64,000 nt of DNA, taken from Gymnogyps californianus. Its lineage: Eukaryota > Chordata > Aves > Accipitriformes > Cathartidae. Numbering within the stretch: the first letter of the stretch is position 1; the number at the start of each line of letters is the position of its first letter. Where the stretch lies: NCBI RefSeq assembly GCF_018139145.2, contig NC_059471.1:68520020-68584019 (forward strand), read 5' to 3'. The position numbers and the translations under genes are program-made. Shown in pieces: positions 34,151 to 47,165 of the stretch. Under the pieces are notes generated by a model, which was not told where the DNA came from, did not search any database, and worked only from the letters and a program-made list of their open reading frames with translations.

Positions 34151-37100
34151 GTGGCTGTTTCGGCTGATGAAATAAAGAACGAAATCACTAGATAATCACT
34201 TGGAGAGATGAGCTCATGGTGCAGAACGCTAGAATTTTTGCTTTCAATTCTTCAGTTTTAGGCATTCAGTAACACTTTATCAGAACCTTGCAAGTAAGTT
34301 GAAGACACTTCTTAAAATGTTTGTCATAGCTTTATACTGCTTTTCTAGCAGGTGCTTTTTAAATGTCTGTAACAGCTAACCTGCTATTATTTTCATAATG
34401 TATTAATAATGGCTATAATAGGAGGTAATAAGCTTTTCTCCTAAAAGAGGTGAAATCTATGCATAGTATCAGTCTCTGCATGCAAAGTATGTGCAAGGAA
34501 CAAGAAACACATTATTTCCCAGAAAAAGTTTTTGGTGACATCATTCGGATTTTACAAGAAACTATTTACAGGAGCTTAAAAGCTTCATGTAATGAGTGTG
34601 AAATTTACTTACCTTTTTGAATACAAGTTCAGCTGAGTACTTTACCACTTGATTTATTTACCAAAAAAAAAAAAGTCTCAAAGATATTGATCTGTGTTTA
34701 ATTATGTCAATGAAGAAATAATCAGAATGGAAGTTGCCCAACTTCCTAGACCCCTACATATATCCCATACCGATCACCATTCAAAGTGCTAGTTCATTCT
34801 TCAAGCTTTTGTATTGCTGGGTAACCTTTAACGCTAATATTTTGCTGTGTTTTTCTTTTCCTTGGGGAAACCATGTAACAGACATTTTTTTAGGTCATCT
34901 CAGCAGTGGACCACAGTTTTAGAAAGACAGTAATGCCACAGTTTTGTGCAGAGGTATCAGTGGGAGCCTTTGACACAGACTGCATCAAATCCAACATGTA
35001 ACGTATACACATTGTGTGAATTCTAGTAAGCAGATTTTCTTCTGGAAGGTGCTGGCTTGGGGTCCGTCTGAGCAAAACACAATACTGCTTTACCTGAGTG
35101 TTTGAGACCTGAAAGTACTGATGGAGCAGAAATACAGTACATGACTGGCCTTTGGCATTTTCTAGGGGGAGAATATCTGCACATACGCAAAATCTAGAGT
35201 TTTAGCAAATCATCTGCAAGCTGCCGGTGCGTGTTTTTTCAAAAGTGACAAACTAAGAACATGGCTGTATTTGGGCTCTCAGAGTGATACTTAAAGTGCA
35301 TGGGAAGCAAGGACAAGAGCCCCTTGGTTTTTTTGCCTTGAGCTAGACTCCTCTTTGGCTTGTCCTAGTCAAAAGATAGAAACAAATACAGTGATATCCT
35401 TCAGTCCTCCATTCAGCCATTTCTTTAGCTGCCCTATCACACTGCACTCCACTGCTGTCTAATCACTAAGTGCCTTAGAGGCACTTGTGCAAGAAAAGTC
35501 TTGCACGACCTAGAACTGAGTCCACCACAAACTTTTAAAATGTAAAAAAAAAAGAATTAAATATCACTTATTGGGACTTCCAATTGCAGATCAAGTCTGT
35601 GCCTCAAAATCATTCCTTGCTTATACCTTTGCCATTCCAGTGACTTCAGGAGGATATTTTATGGGTAAGGAAATGTGAGCAGAATTTGGAAGAAGAGGCA
35701 GAAATTATGCAAACTTTACAAATCAAGTTATACTCTGAAAAGTTTCCAGTCCAGTTTTGTAGGCTTGAGAGATTCAGATGGTTCAAGACATCATTGGGAT
35801 TTTTATCTAAACCTTCCCAGGGCATCAAAGCTTCTGAGGTGTAGCCATCACTTCTTGAGAACACTCTGTTGGAACTTAAAAACACGGGGCCTGACTCTGC
35901 CCTTACGGTGTGAAACACATGGTGCAGACAACGAATTTGTCACAGTGTAAAACTAGAGAAATTTAAGACATTGACACAGCACTAACATAACATACTCAAA
36001 GTCATGCGCAAAGTATCTCTAATTTGACTTACAGTTGCCATGGTGATGTACGCTATATGGTTGGCTGGAGTAAAGTGGCATGATATGCTAAAGACTGCAA
36101 TACAGTGTGGTGGTGTACCAGTGCACAGAAACTTGGAAACGTTTTAAAATATGGAAACAATACAAAGAAATATCAAGCCATGGTAATATCTATGAGCAGA
36201 ACCTTCTTGTACTGTTCTGCCCAGAACATCTCAGTACTCATAAGCGTTGCTGTAAATTAATCTATCTATATGAAAACATTTTCCTGCTTTTGGTTTTTAA
36301 TGTCGTAGTTATTAACATAAGAACTTAAAATACATTCACAACTTTTTGCCTATTCTTTGACCTTGGACAGCCTATCAAAAATATGAGAACTTCAATAGGA
36401 ATCCGTAGGAGTTCAGATATCTCTCAAATCCATGCTCGACCTGTGCAAGAACCACTCAATACCACTTATCATAATGTTTAAATTATAAGAACCACTTATT
36501 ATGATGTTTGAAGGGTGTGAAACAGGGCTAATAGCCGTGATCTGGGTTTGATCTAAATATCTTTGAAATCTGCTATGAATTCTAGAAAGAACAATTTAAG
36601 ACCAGCTAAAATACACTAGGAGAGCTCCAAAATAGACAGAAGCCAGTCTGACAAAGCAATTATCTCAGCCTTATTCTAACATACGGTGATTTTAAAACAA
36701 GCAATGCACCAAATCTAATTTTTTTCCCCAGAAGCTATCATTATTTATCAAGCATGTTTTGTGGACCATTTCTAAGATCAGACTAGTAAACAATAAAAAA
36801 GTTTTCATTCTTAGGTAGCAGAGAGTAGAACAACAGATGTCCTACAATTCATCTTTCTGGCAAAAGAACCCCAAAAAACCAATATTTCTTTTAAGACTGC
36901 TAAGTTTTCATTAGCTATTTATTTAAGCAGTTGTTATTTTTATTTGCTGCTGCAGTGGAAAATCCACCGAGAAATAAAGAAGACTGGAAAATGTAAGACT
37001 CTAATACTAATACTTTGCCACAAATATATGTTCCGAGTCTTCTATTAATTGTTTTATAAAATCAATGTATCATGTATGATGTACGACTCTCTCTTGCACT

Positions 37101-37204
37101 TGCTTCTCCTCTAAGTGACAAAAGCTGTTGTTTCTCTCACAGTAAGTTGCTGTTCTCTGTGGTCTGCCTTAGAGAACAATATTTATTGGTAAATATTGGT
37201 AGTA
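34151..37204. other. Unique non-coding DNA
   Basis: No gene supported. The longest frames, 90-91 codons on opposite strands at 35646-35950, mirror each other and lack domains. GTTGCCATGGTGAT at 36034-36047 resembles an RFX X-box. A 30-bp-period degenerate duplication lies at 36461-36510. Confidence 0.5.
36461..36510. repeat. Degenerate 30-bp-period direct duplication
   Basis: ACCACTTATCATAATGTTTA (36461-36480) recurs as ACCACTTATTATGATGTTTG (36491-36510), 17 of 20 positions identical. Confidence 0.6.
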
Positions 37205-37430
37205 TAGAATCACAGAATTGCTCAGGCTGGAAGGCACTTCTGGAGATCTTTTAGTCCAACTGCCTGATCAAGCAGGGCCAACTAGAGCCGATTACCTAGG
37301 GCTATATCCAGTCAGGGTTTGAACATTTCCAGGGATGGCTGCTCCACTACCTCTCTGGGCAACATGTTCCAGTATTTGATCACTCTCACAGTAAAACAGA
37401 TTTTTCTTATGTTTAAGTCCTCCATTTAGT
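37205..37430 (-). mobile_element. CR1 LINE 3' end, minus strand
   Basis: The plus strand starts ATAGAATCACAGAATTG, the reverse complement of the CR1 tail. It continues with CTCAGGCTGGAAGG, AGTCCAACTGCCTGATCAAG, the GGGATGGCTGCTCCACTACC word and CTGGGCAACATGTTCCAGT, all in CR1 order. The copy covers about 225 bp of 3' UTR and the end of ORF2 and is 5'-truncated. The right boundary is approximate. Confidence 0.93.
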
Positions 37431-38810
37431 ATCTAACTAAAGCCTGAATAAAACTCCTGCTAATATTTATTATTAGGCACAGTCACAGGACAGTAACAAA
37501 TGATACAAGAATACGTAACAGAGGAGATTTACTGCTTGACAAAAAGCTATTATACAGCTAATGTAAAGATTTAAAAATAATCACTTAGTGAATTTAAAGT
37601 GTGCTGCATGTTTTCTTTTTCACTTTCTCCAAAGTAGAATGCCTGTCTTTTTCATTCCTGTTCACCAGTCATGAGGAATTGAAAATACCAATAAATGTCA
37701 TGGAAACAACTGTGCGATCTCCATGGTGATACTGGTTGGGTCTACACTAACTGTTCTGTACCCTTCAGCCTGTGCGTCGAGGCTGCACACCTTGGTCCCA
37801 GCCTGACACAGACCCAGGGGGACTTTGGTATGCACCATCTCTGTGTCCTTTGGGAGGCAGACTGGGTTTGCAGAACTATGATGTACTCCATTAACTCTCT
37901 TTATCGGATGATGACTATGGAATTGAGACAGATCTCTTTCTGCCCATGGAGCTTTTTGCCCCACAGTTTAACCACAGCCATCGAAACCCATGTTGTAAGA
38001 CAGAGCTAAGTGATAAGCTTCTTGTCTAATGGCTCTCAGTAACCATGATTACAAGCAATTCAAGGGCCACCCTCTTGCTGGAAGAAGAGCCTGAATGATG
38101 ATTTCCCTTTCTCTGTATTCACACCAGAAAAAGAAGGGTCTTCATTACTCAGACCCCGTTTGCAGGGCTGATGGCTCCTGAAGTGTCTGTAATGAGTGAT
38201 GTGCCGATACAACACAGGCTGAAAGGCATTTAATAAACCATTCAACCAGTAGCAAACCGTATCAATGGATCATCAAGACAAGACATAATAGTGCACAGTG
38301 CACTCTGAAATTTCATTCCCTCATTGCAGCTCGAGCTACAAGCACATAATACAGGACCAGTTACATTTTAAAAACTGGTTCAGCCATGTGTCCCTGAATT
38401 TCCAAGGGGCAATTAGGAGGACCCTAAGCCAGAAATACTTGGGAAGTCATTCAGGAAAGTTATAAAAGGAGACAACTATTAAAAATAAGAGAACTTAGAT
38501 CTTGCTTCTCCCATTGTCTCCTTTCCAGGTTTTTTTAGGACAATAGTAAAGCTCTAATAACCTTTAGCATAATTTTTTTCAATCATACATCCTCAAACAA
38601 GGAGGGATTCCATCAAAACCAGTAATATCTCTCTGGCACAAGACTAGCATTGGTAAGAGAAAGTGCAGCCCACCTCTTGTCTTATTTTACCCTGAGAGTG
38701 TTTTAGACTTAACTGTTATACTTTGGTACTGACTATTCTGTCCTAAAAGTACTAAATGAGAAATGTCCTTCTGGGTAAAGACAGCTCTTGTCTTAGGGCA
38801 CTGCTCCTAA
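37431..38810. other. Spacer between two CR1 fragments
   Basis: No gene supported. Mirror frames at 37695-38009 (104 codons, plus) and 37698-37964 (88 codons, minus) lack recognisable domains. A perfect 15-bp palindrome, AGTGCAC-A-GTGCACT, lies at 38290-38304, and 38000-38340 has a few clustered CpGs. Confidence 0.5.
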
Positions 38811-39190
38811 GAACATGGGACTGGAAGGACCCTCTTTAATGCCAGTCCTTGGATCACCACTGGCCATGCAATAGATAATGCCTTCATAAAGTAATCATCT
38901 AGCTCTGTCCTAGGAATTACTCGGCTCCTTCAGCTCCAGCTGGAAGCTTATTCTAAAACATCACTGCCCTAGTGGTAGGAGCCTTATGATTTCCAGTCTA
39001 AATTTATTCCGAGCCAGTTATTGTGCTTAAAGAGCTTTTCTTCCTCCCAAGGGGAAGCTTATTCAGTGATCTGTGTTCCCTTATTTACTCAGATCTTATT
39101 CACAGAAGGAAATTGTCTCTCCTCCAAGCCTTCCCTGGCTGGCTTAAATAGCCACGATCTTTCTGTCACCTCTTCTTTGCCTTCTTTTAT
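38811..39190 (-). mobile_element. Ancient amniote CR1/L3-type LINE fragment
   Basis: In plus-strand order it shows GAACATGGGACTGGAAGGA, then GAAGCTTATTCTAAAACATC, CATCACTGCCCTAGTGGTAG, TTTCCAGTCTAAATTTATTC, GAGCCAGTTATTGTGC and CTTAAAGAGCTTTTCTTCC. These are diverged versions of the ordered words in the reverse complement of old amniote CR1 elements. Divergence is much higher than in the CR1 copy at 37205-37430, marking a separate, older insertion. It covers about 380 bp with no open frame. Confidence 0.78.
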
Positions 39191-39620
39191 CAATGTCACT
39201 ATGAATTACTGAAACTACAAGGCATAAATGCTAACAATCAGTATTTGATAGTTTATTTAAAGCAAAATTGGGATGTGTCTGGCCGTGCTTAGGATCTACT
39301 GAATGAGAGGCCAGAGTCCCTGTGATTTCCTCTAATGGATGAAGAGAACCCATGGATATTTTTTAATACATCTATACATTTTTTTAATGACAAATTGTTA
39401 CTGGAATTCAGCCTGACCCAGCTGCTTCAGTGTATGCGAACACATTACTGTCTCAGGGATGAGAACAAGAAAACCTCTCAGAAGGTGAAACTACCTCCTA
39501 TAGCAGGTAAAAAATATATAGCTGTAGGAAGTAGTCTCAAAAAATACATCAGTCAGTTTTAATTTAAAGGTTGGAGCTGTGTGTCTCTGCCCAATGTAAG
39601 GGGCCCACTCTGAAGGAATG

Positions 39621-39711
39621 CTGAGGGGAAAATCCTGTAAGGAGGCAGGTCTGCAACTGAGGGGAAAATCCTGTACTGAGGAGAAAATCCTGTAAGGAGG
39701 CAAGTCTGCAA
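39621..39711. repeat. Minisatellite, two full units and one partial
   Basis: A 36-bp unit starting CTGAGGGGAAAATCCTGTA (39621-39656) is followed by a 19-bp partial copy (39657-39675) and a second full copy (39676-39711) with two substitutions. The low divergence suggests recent expansion. A minus-strand frame (39715 down to 39491, 74 codons) reads through it, giving repeated LQDFPLS words, most likely by chance. Confidence 0.88.
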
Positions 39712-39740
39712 CCATGGGAGTTAAGAGAGATTACTTAATT

Positions 39741-39774
39741 AAAAAAAAAAAAAAAAGAAAAAAAAAGAAAGAAG
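39741..39774. repeat. A-rich tract
   Basis: A16 followed by GAAAAAAAAAGAAAGAAGA. It could be the decayed poly-A of a retroposed sequence lying to its left, but the 39.5-39.7 kb sequence resembles no gene I know. Confidence 0.85.
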
Positions 39775-40439
39775 ACATACTTCCATTCCACAAACCACCA
39801 CTGCTCCACTTATGTTGTAAGGTTTTTTGTCCCTATACCAAAGACATGAAATAAACCCTTTCTTTTTACTTTAGTGAGGAAGGAGAGGGATTATTTTTTT
39901 TTTTAAATACAGAATGGGAAACTCAGACAGATTGTTTGCAAATTGATGGGCCTGGGTTTTTTGTTTTCCAGGAAAGAAACTCCAAAGTGCTTTATACCAC
40001 TGCTCAGTTTGTCGGTGTTCAGTGGAAAAACCAGGGTCACTCCTGGAGAGTGTTGCACAGCTCTGCACCCACACGACTTCCATAGGAATTGTGATCACCG
40101 ACGAGATCACACAGAAAGGCATTACATACTTTTCCCTGCTCATGAGTTTCTGGGCTGTTTTATTTTGTTCTGTTCTGCTTTTATGTTCTTTTAATAAATC
40201 CCAAGGCCTTTCATCACTAATGCAGCACTAGACAAAACAAGTGGGAAGGATTATAAGAAATTTGATCAACAGCAACAAAAAGCCAATTTAACTGGGGGGG
40301 TTAATGCTCTGCTTGTGATGTTTTAACTTTTGTGACAGGCAGAGGCTTAGTTTACACTGGGATTTCCTGCATGATTTACAAAGCAGGAGTGAAACTCCTC
40401 ACATCCATTCTGATAGATCTCCCCCTTCATCCATCAGTG

Positions 40440-40835
40440 CTGACAGCGCTAATCTGTGAAGAATTAGTGACCTAGAAGTTCAAGTCAGCTATTCCCTTCA
40501 TCTGACTATAACACTATTCATGGAAACTGCATATTAAAGGTACCAATAAATGTCAGTGTGCAATGCGAACAAAAATGATTGATTGTACATTTTTGCATGA
40601 GAAAGTGTTTTAGAACAAAAAGCCCGATTATCGAGTCAGCAGCATAAAAATGGGAATGCAGGCGATGGAGTCTTCTGTGAAGAACTTGATTTTTGCTAGC
40701 TAAATTGTTTCTGTTCTCCTTTCAAACGACACAGTTTGATCAGAATTAGATGGCAGCACTGACATCGCACCATAGATGGTGTCTATCTACAAGTCAGCTT
40801 GCAGTTTTATGTGAGACATCTGATTCCTCGATGGA
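40440..40835. promoter_or_regulatory. CpG-retaining block, candidate conserved non-coding element
   Basis: About eight CpGs in 390 bp, scattered singly in otherwise AT-rich sequence (GCCCGATTATCGAGTC, CAGGCGATGG, AAACGACAC, ACATCGCACC). A PBX/HOX-type word TGATTGATTG is at 40576-40585. No frame of note and no repeat covers it. The composition resembles deeply conserved vertebrate enhancers, but conservation is not demonstrated. Confidence 0.35.
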
Positions 40836-43800
40836 CTAAAAGCATAGCTAGTGTGGAGCTGGGGAGGATCAGCTATGTCCAATTCATAAATGAATTGGTT
40901 TAGCTGCACAGCATAGACCGAGGAAGTCACACTGGCTTTGGAGACTCAAAATGCCTGTGATTGGCTCCTTTCTGATTGAACTTGGGAATATCTGCTGCCT
41001 CCAGCTGACCGTTTCAAAGGGTCCTAACTGATGTAGCTATTGAAGCCATGAGCTGGAATTGATGTGCACAGCACAAAGACAAGACATATAAATCTTCAGT
41101 CTTTCCATGAAGAACAGCAGCGTATTTTCTTGGCAGGCAAATATATGAGGTACGGTTACTGTACTGCTACAGTGAGATCAGAAACACAGGTTTTACTGCT
41201 TCTCCCCTCCATGGCTGCAAAACACGCAGACTGAAGAAAAGAAACTGTTCGAGCAACAAGAAGGTCAATAGTTCCTGACATTTTTTTTGTCCTTCCGTAG
41301 TCTGAGTTATAACAAAGCAATGAGGCTGCTGACTAGACCTCACAGTGACCCAACTTTTTTTCCAAAAATTAGTTGACTAATAAAACTGAGAGACGAGAGG
41401 TAAAATACTTGCAGGTAGCAGTAACTAGGGAATGCAGCATGCCAGTTCTCCTTTTCTCATCCTTTAAGTACCCTTTTAGGCTCCTGAGGACATTTATTAT
41501 CATTTCCACCCCAGTGCCTATTTGGGGGAAACCAGGCTAACCCTAGGCAGGGGCAAATAGTGTGCTTGCTCTGGGGTACTGTATCTTACAGGAGGTTCCC
41601 TGAAACCTCTTGGTTGCATTTCAGCCAACAGCTCCTCCTTCACAGGCTTGGGCTCTGTTTTTCTCTCTTTTCTGTCAAAAGTTGTACCGAACAGAATGCG
41701 TTTGACTTCTACAGGAGATCAGTGCAGGCCTGTCCAACAGATACCTCTTCAAAACCCTGTCTGGACTACAGTTAGGAGAAATTGTTCCTGAAAGCAATTT
41801 AAATGTCAGTTTAAAGAGTTCATAACCTGACAAGAAGAAACACTTCATCGTGGTGTACGGCTCCTGCAATGCCGGACAGCTGGTTATGCCAATTTTTTTG
41901 GGGTAGCAATAGAAAAGTCCTCCAGTATGTCTCTCTTACTGCAGTATGTCTGGAGTTGCAGGATCTGGGCACATCTTCTCGCAGCACCAAACTGTCACCC
42001 AGATCCCTTGGGGGAAATGAGTTGATTCAGGCTTTTGTGGAAGAGTCACTCGGGACTTCTGCTGTGAACTCCCGCCTTCTTGTTGCCTCCAGTATTACCT
42101 TGATTTGATGTCTTGAATTGCCATGAGATTTTGGCTATCTGGAAGATCGTAACACTTGTGTGCTCATTTGCACAGTCTGCTGCCAATGATAAAGCATTAT
42201 TTCATGGTGGAATAGGAAAACTGCAGAAAAATAAGTGTCAAAAGAGTGCTGAAAATGAGCTTGAGAACAACAGATACATTTCACATGAAGAGAGGCTGTG
42301 TGGGCTGGAGGTCCTTGAAAGACAGGAGAGAGATTTTAGGTGATATTCAGTAGGCTTGTCATATTTCTCTTTTGATACAAGGTACATCACAAGTCCCAGA
42401 AAACTGGTTTTAAAGGCAATAGAACAAGACTTTCTCTTCCCCACAAATCCCAACTCAGGACAAGGTAGAGGATGGGAAATCATTATCTACTGAGAGAAAA
42501 TTATGTGACCAGCATATCCCAAGGCAATGCTCACATATCAAAAGAAGAGAAGTCTTTAATGTGTTCACATATTGACAGTTGCAGTAAGGAGAGGCTCAGA
42601 GCAGAGGGTGTCAGACAGCAGCACTTTTCTGCAGTGCCTCTTGACTGTGCACCTAGGTAGTTTAGGCTGGAAGGAAAAGAGGATGGCTGTCTGCCTGGGA
42701 CAATGAAGGGCAGAAAAAGGCCTCTTCTCTCTTAGCAATTAATCTGCAGATTGATTTATGCTTTATTCCTGCAATGATTTCTAAAACTATTTTTAAATAT
42801 ATGGTGGGAATTGGCATGAGATGGCAGAAAGAAATGCAACAGAATATATTTTTAATATTTAACCCAAAATTAGTCCCACAAGAATGACTGTGCTTTCTCA
42901 GCTCAAGCTAGAAAGATTATTTGTGAACATGAATATTTCAAATTTAGCAATAGGTACAGTTGTGTGTACACAAATGCATACACATACATAACAGTACCCA
43001 AAACACAGCCCCTGTTTCACAGCCCAACAGTCTGGGATTGGCAGCAATGATTTGATTTATCATCATTATGAAATTACGGCCTGAAGAATGAAATTTGCAT
43101 TTCTTAATTAGGTCCCATAAGAACAGTAAGTATCCAGACATTCTTTTAAGCATTGGTCTTTTAAGCTCTAATCAGTAAGTAGGGGTTAATTTTATTGGAT
43201 TTTAAGGAAACTTCAAAAATCTTTTGGACGAAAAGGGTATATGGAAAGCATCAAGACAAATCCTTACAGGAAAGCTAGCCTGTCATATTTCCTTCAGTCA
43301 TAGGAGCTATGAGAAAATGGGATGAAAAGACATTTTTGCTGCAATTAAAACCTTTGGGGAAAAAGGCTACTCAAAAAAATAACTGTCTTGGAGAAATATA
43401 TGAACTGAAGTTGTGCCTCAAAGAAATAAATAATGTCAATTCCCTCATCTCCCTGCAACTCAAATCACAGTTCCTGAGTGACCAAACTGGATTGGCTATG
43501 TAGTGGGTGATAAGATGTGCATACTGGACCATTTGCAGAACATCCATACAAACTTTTCATGACTGCTGCTGCAACTTCTTTGATTTGATACCTGTGACTT
43601 TGACAATACACAGAATCCCTCTGCGTTTACAGGGCATGATCATCTCTTTTAGGTGATTATGCCACCAACATTGTCTCTGGCCTGTTTCAAACTGACGCTG
43701 AAATCATAATGAATTAATTTAAGAATAAAATTATGCAAAAAAAAAGATGTCATGTTTTTACTAATGTTGATAATAATGTTATTTGAATAGTAAATGATTG

Positions 43801-46734
43801 TGATAAGAACCCACAACTGTTAAATCAAAGAGGTTGCCCAGTATTTAACTGAGCATATGTGAGTGAAGCTTTATGGTAAGAAACACATCTTACTTAATGT
43901 TCTATATTATTGCTGAAAACAAAAGACTGACACATTTCAGCTGTCATGTACTTTCTTCTGGGAAAGCATTCCTAGCATTTCTGTACAACATCTAATTTAT
44001 TTCATTCATGCAAATTCTCAAAGGTGGCATTGTAAACCTCCAGGAAACACTGCTTACATCACCATATGTTCAGAACAAGATGTTATTGGTAAATTTTTCT
44101 GTTTTCATGTACAGCAATGCAGTTGCAACAAAAAGTGTACATCTTTAAACTTTATCCACTGTCCAGCACTACCTTCTAACCAAGCTGTCTCTTTTTTTTT
44201 TGCATATGTTTTTCTTCGAAACGTTGACTTATGTAACATGTAAAGCAAACGAGAAGAAGCACTTCTGCTAACATATCAAATATTCAAATGTCATATTGAC
44301 TATTTCAGCTTCTAGTCATCTGAATCCCATCTCTCTCTCTACGTATAACAGGCATACCTACATACATGCAATACATATATGCATATACAGAATTGTCTTT
44401 GAATCCTAAATTGTCTCTCTTTCTCTCTCTATATATGTATATGTACATATATAGTCATAAATTCATATATATGTTCAAGATCATAACCAGATCTTCTTTT
44501 TGCCAAATTCCTTGTGATCTAAGCCTAAAAGCATTCATTTCTAAAAAAATATTCCAGGGGAGCAAAAATGCAATTGCAAAGGCTTGCTGTAGGAAACACA
44601 GCCTGAGATATGTAGCTATAATTTAGCCTTCCACCTTAAATGGAAATTTTGAGAGAGAAAATGGCCATTTCAGGCAAAGTAACAAACTGTTAGTGTTATT
44701 TCTTATGAAGAAAGATACATTTATTGAGTAGCTAAACTTAACTGATGACAAGAAACAAGAGCTGGCACAATCTGTCAAGAGAACTTTAAAAATCTGAGTC
44801 AGTTTAATTAGGATGAGCTATGGTACAGTGCAATAATTTTCGGGTCTGTTAGTGTGTCAGCAGATTAGTTTTGCATTGAAGTTCTTTGGTATTTCCACAG
44901 CAAGAAAATCATCCTGGAATATAAAGTTAATGTCTAGAGAAGCTTAAGTAAAGTTCCCAGGAGAACTATTGAACACTTGCAACTGTGTCATTCATAACAG
45001 GCCTCTCTTGTTGTCTAGGCTTCCTGTATTGTACAATAAATTAAGAGCCGCTGGAGAGTGGATTCTCTGGCTTGGTCAATTTGGAGGTTTTCATGACCTC
45101 TTGATTAGATGAGTTCCTTTAGACCCCAAGTCAACAGAGGACACTTTTACTACACCCTTGAGAAGTCAACTACTTGTGAAACCCATAAGGAGCAATGTGA
45201 TGTATTTGCAGACTGTCCTATAACAATTTTTCCAAGAGTCATATTGGGCCATTTCAAAATGTAGTTGAAGCAAGAACACTAGTTCGGTACTATATCGTGC
45301 TTTCTCCAGGGTGCCTGTGGACTTCATTTTAAATGGGAAGCCAGAATACAGTGGTCCGTAGATGATGATTGGCAGAAGATATGTTGCCAGTGAGAAGCCT
45401 TGATGCTACTTATGTTTTCAGAATTAAAATGAAAAAACAGAGGCTTATACAGAAGACAGAGACTACTTGCAGTGAGTAACTTGAACAGTATGATTGCTTC
45501 GGTTGCTGTAAAGGTTGAGGTCTTCTACAACAATGGTTGACTATAAGGGAAATGTTTGACCTACAAAAATTTCTTCTGTGAAAGTTGAGCTGATCTTTCC
45601 ATATTTTTATTTGATCAATTCATTTACAGCTTCAGCTGAGACTTGACACTACAAAAGTTTGTGAGAGCTTTAATTTTGACTTCATTGGGCTTATCACTGG
45701 AGAAGAACTGTTAAAGGTCGTTGCTCTGAAGGACAAGAGGAAATGGAAATGTAGGTGCTTCCCAGTCAAGTTTGAGACTTTTGAAATTTGTGTTTAATGA
45801 GTAATGCATATACTCCTATTACTTTGTAACAAAAAATGCTTGAATTGAGGACCTGAGAAAATACCTACATGACACCCTTTGTACAACTGATAGAAAGAGG
45901 TTGTTCCTTCAGCAAAACTTAGTTCTTCCTCTGTGTTAGGTCTGCAAAGCTAGTGAACTAGTTACTATTTAGCATTAAGAAATATACCCAGAAGGTGCAA
46001 CTTATTTGTCATTCAAACCAAAGGAAGTGGGAGAAAGTCTAGACATCGGGTTTCTTGACAGTTGAAATATTGTACTATCAGTGAGATCTAAATAAATAAT
46101 AGATATTGTGGAAATGATACTGCAAGTGACTATTGAAAACATTTCAAACTGAGGTAGTTGGGGAAGAAATGAAAACATTACAGAAATAATAAAAAGGGAA
46201 AAGCAGTAACTCAAGGTAGATTACTAAAAATAAAGACAGAGTCTCCACATAGCTAATGGCAAACCTTTACGTGCCTACAGCATCCTCATTTATGGAAAGG
46301 GCCATACACTTAAATATTTCTTCTTTTTACCAGATGGGTGCTTACTTGGGAAAGAAGAAGTTTTTTCTGAGCTTTCACTTAAGTTGTATTTGTATACATA
46401 AACTCTGTGTCAATGTCAAATTTTTAACAAATTGAAATCCATTTTCCAGCAAGTCTATTATCCACAATTAATTGCACTGGTTAATGTTCTATTCCACGTA
46501 CTTCTGGTAAATTTAACTGTCATTCCATAACTACTCCCCTCATTGTATATGACATGGTATTTTGCTCTGAAGAGTGGGAATTTTAGGGAGGCTTGTTTTC
46601 CCATTTAGGTGAACTCTGATTTTCATCCTTAATAATGCCCTAGGTGAATACTACAGACAATTGCTGCTTCAGTCCAGCCTGCAGTCAAAAGCAATACAAC
46701 AATCCCCTGCAGACAGTGCTTAGAGTAACCTGAT
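40836..46734. other. Unique AT-rich non-coding DNA
   Basis: About 5.9 kb without a supported gene. Frames are under 90 codons, including 44366-44626 (86 codons), which reads through a CT/TA microsatellite. Words such as GAAGAGAGGCTGTGTGGGCTG near 42289 faintly recall CR1, but too weakly to call. Confidence 0.5.
44409..44452. repeat. CT then TA/TG microsatellite
   Basis: TTGTCTCTCTTTCTCTCTCT passes directly into ATATATGTATATGTACATATA. A smaller CTCTCTCTCT run lies at 44330-44340. It is alternating and AT-rich and likely variable in length. Confidence 0.85.
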
Positions 46735-47165
46735 GAGATGAATGAGGCTCTCGGTTGGCGAAGAAACCAAATTACGACTCCAGCCTGGGAACCAAGGTGG
46801 AGGTCGTCGGTGGGGCAAAGTGATTACTGTGGCATAATTACAATAGTCAGGGATAAATCAATCTGTTTCATTTCAAGTGATGGCAAGACCTCAATCTTTG
46901 TATCTACAAGCAAACTGATACACAAAATTAAGTCGGGGATAGGAGTGGAAAAAGAGAATATATTGTTAGAAGGCAATTGCATTTATAAATGTTTCACAGA
47001 TAGCATCTAATTAAGTGATTCAGGGAAATTGTTGTCACAGCTTTGCAAATCCGACCAGGAAATATCCTACTTCGGATATAAGTGTGTATTCAGCATTAAC
47101 AGTGTGTCTGCTATGAAATGAATTGCATTAAAAACACTCATCGCTGTTTAAATAGGATGGGATCA
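46735..47165. promoter_or_regulatory. CpG-retaining block, candidate conserved non-coding element
   Basis: About nine CpGs in 430 bp (CTCGGTTGGCGAAG, ATTACGAC, GGTCGTCGG, AAATCCGACC, TTCGGATA, CATCGCTG) with homeobox-like words GTGATTACTG, GCATAATTAC, ATCTAATTAAGTG and an E-box-like GCAATTGC. A 90-codon plus frame (46738-47010) crosses it but has no recognisable domain. No repeat family recognised. Constraint is inferred from composition. Confidence 0.35.

Larger units (their letters stand above)
39191..40439. other. Unique DNA with a small minisatellite and an A-rich tract
   Basis: No gene supported. Overlapping frames at 39871-40231 (69 to 90 codons, both strands) lack domains. The region includes the tandem repeat at 39621-39711 and the A-rich tract at 39741-39774. 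Confidence 0.5.

Noticed and set aside
42287..42335. CR1-like words (GAAGAGAGGCTG...GGGCTGGAGGTCC)
   Set aside because: Too short and not followed by further CR1 words in order.
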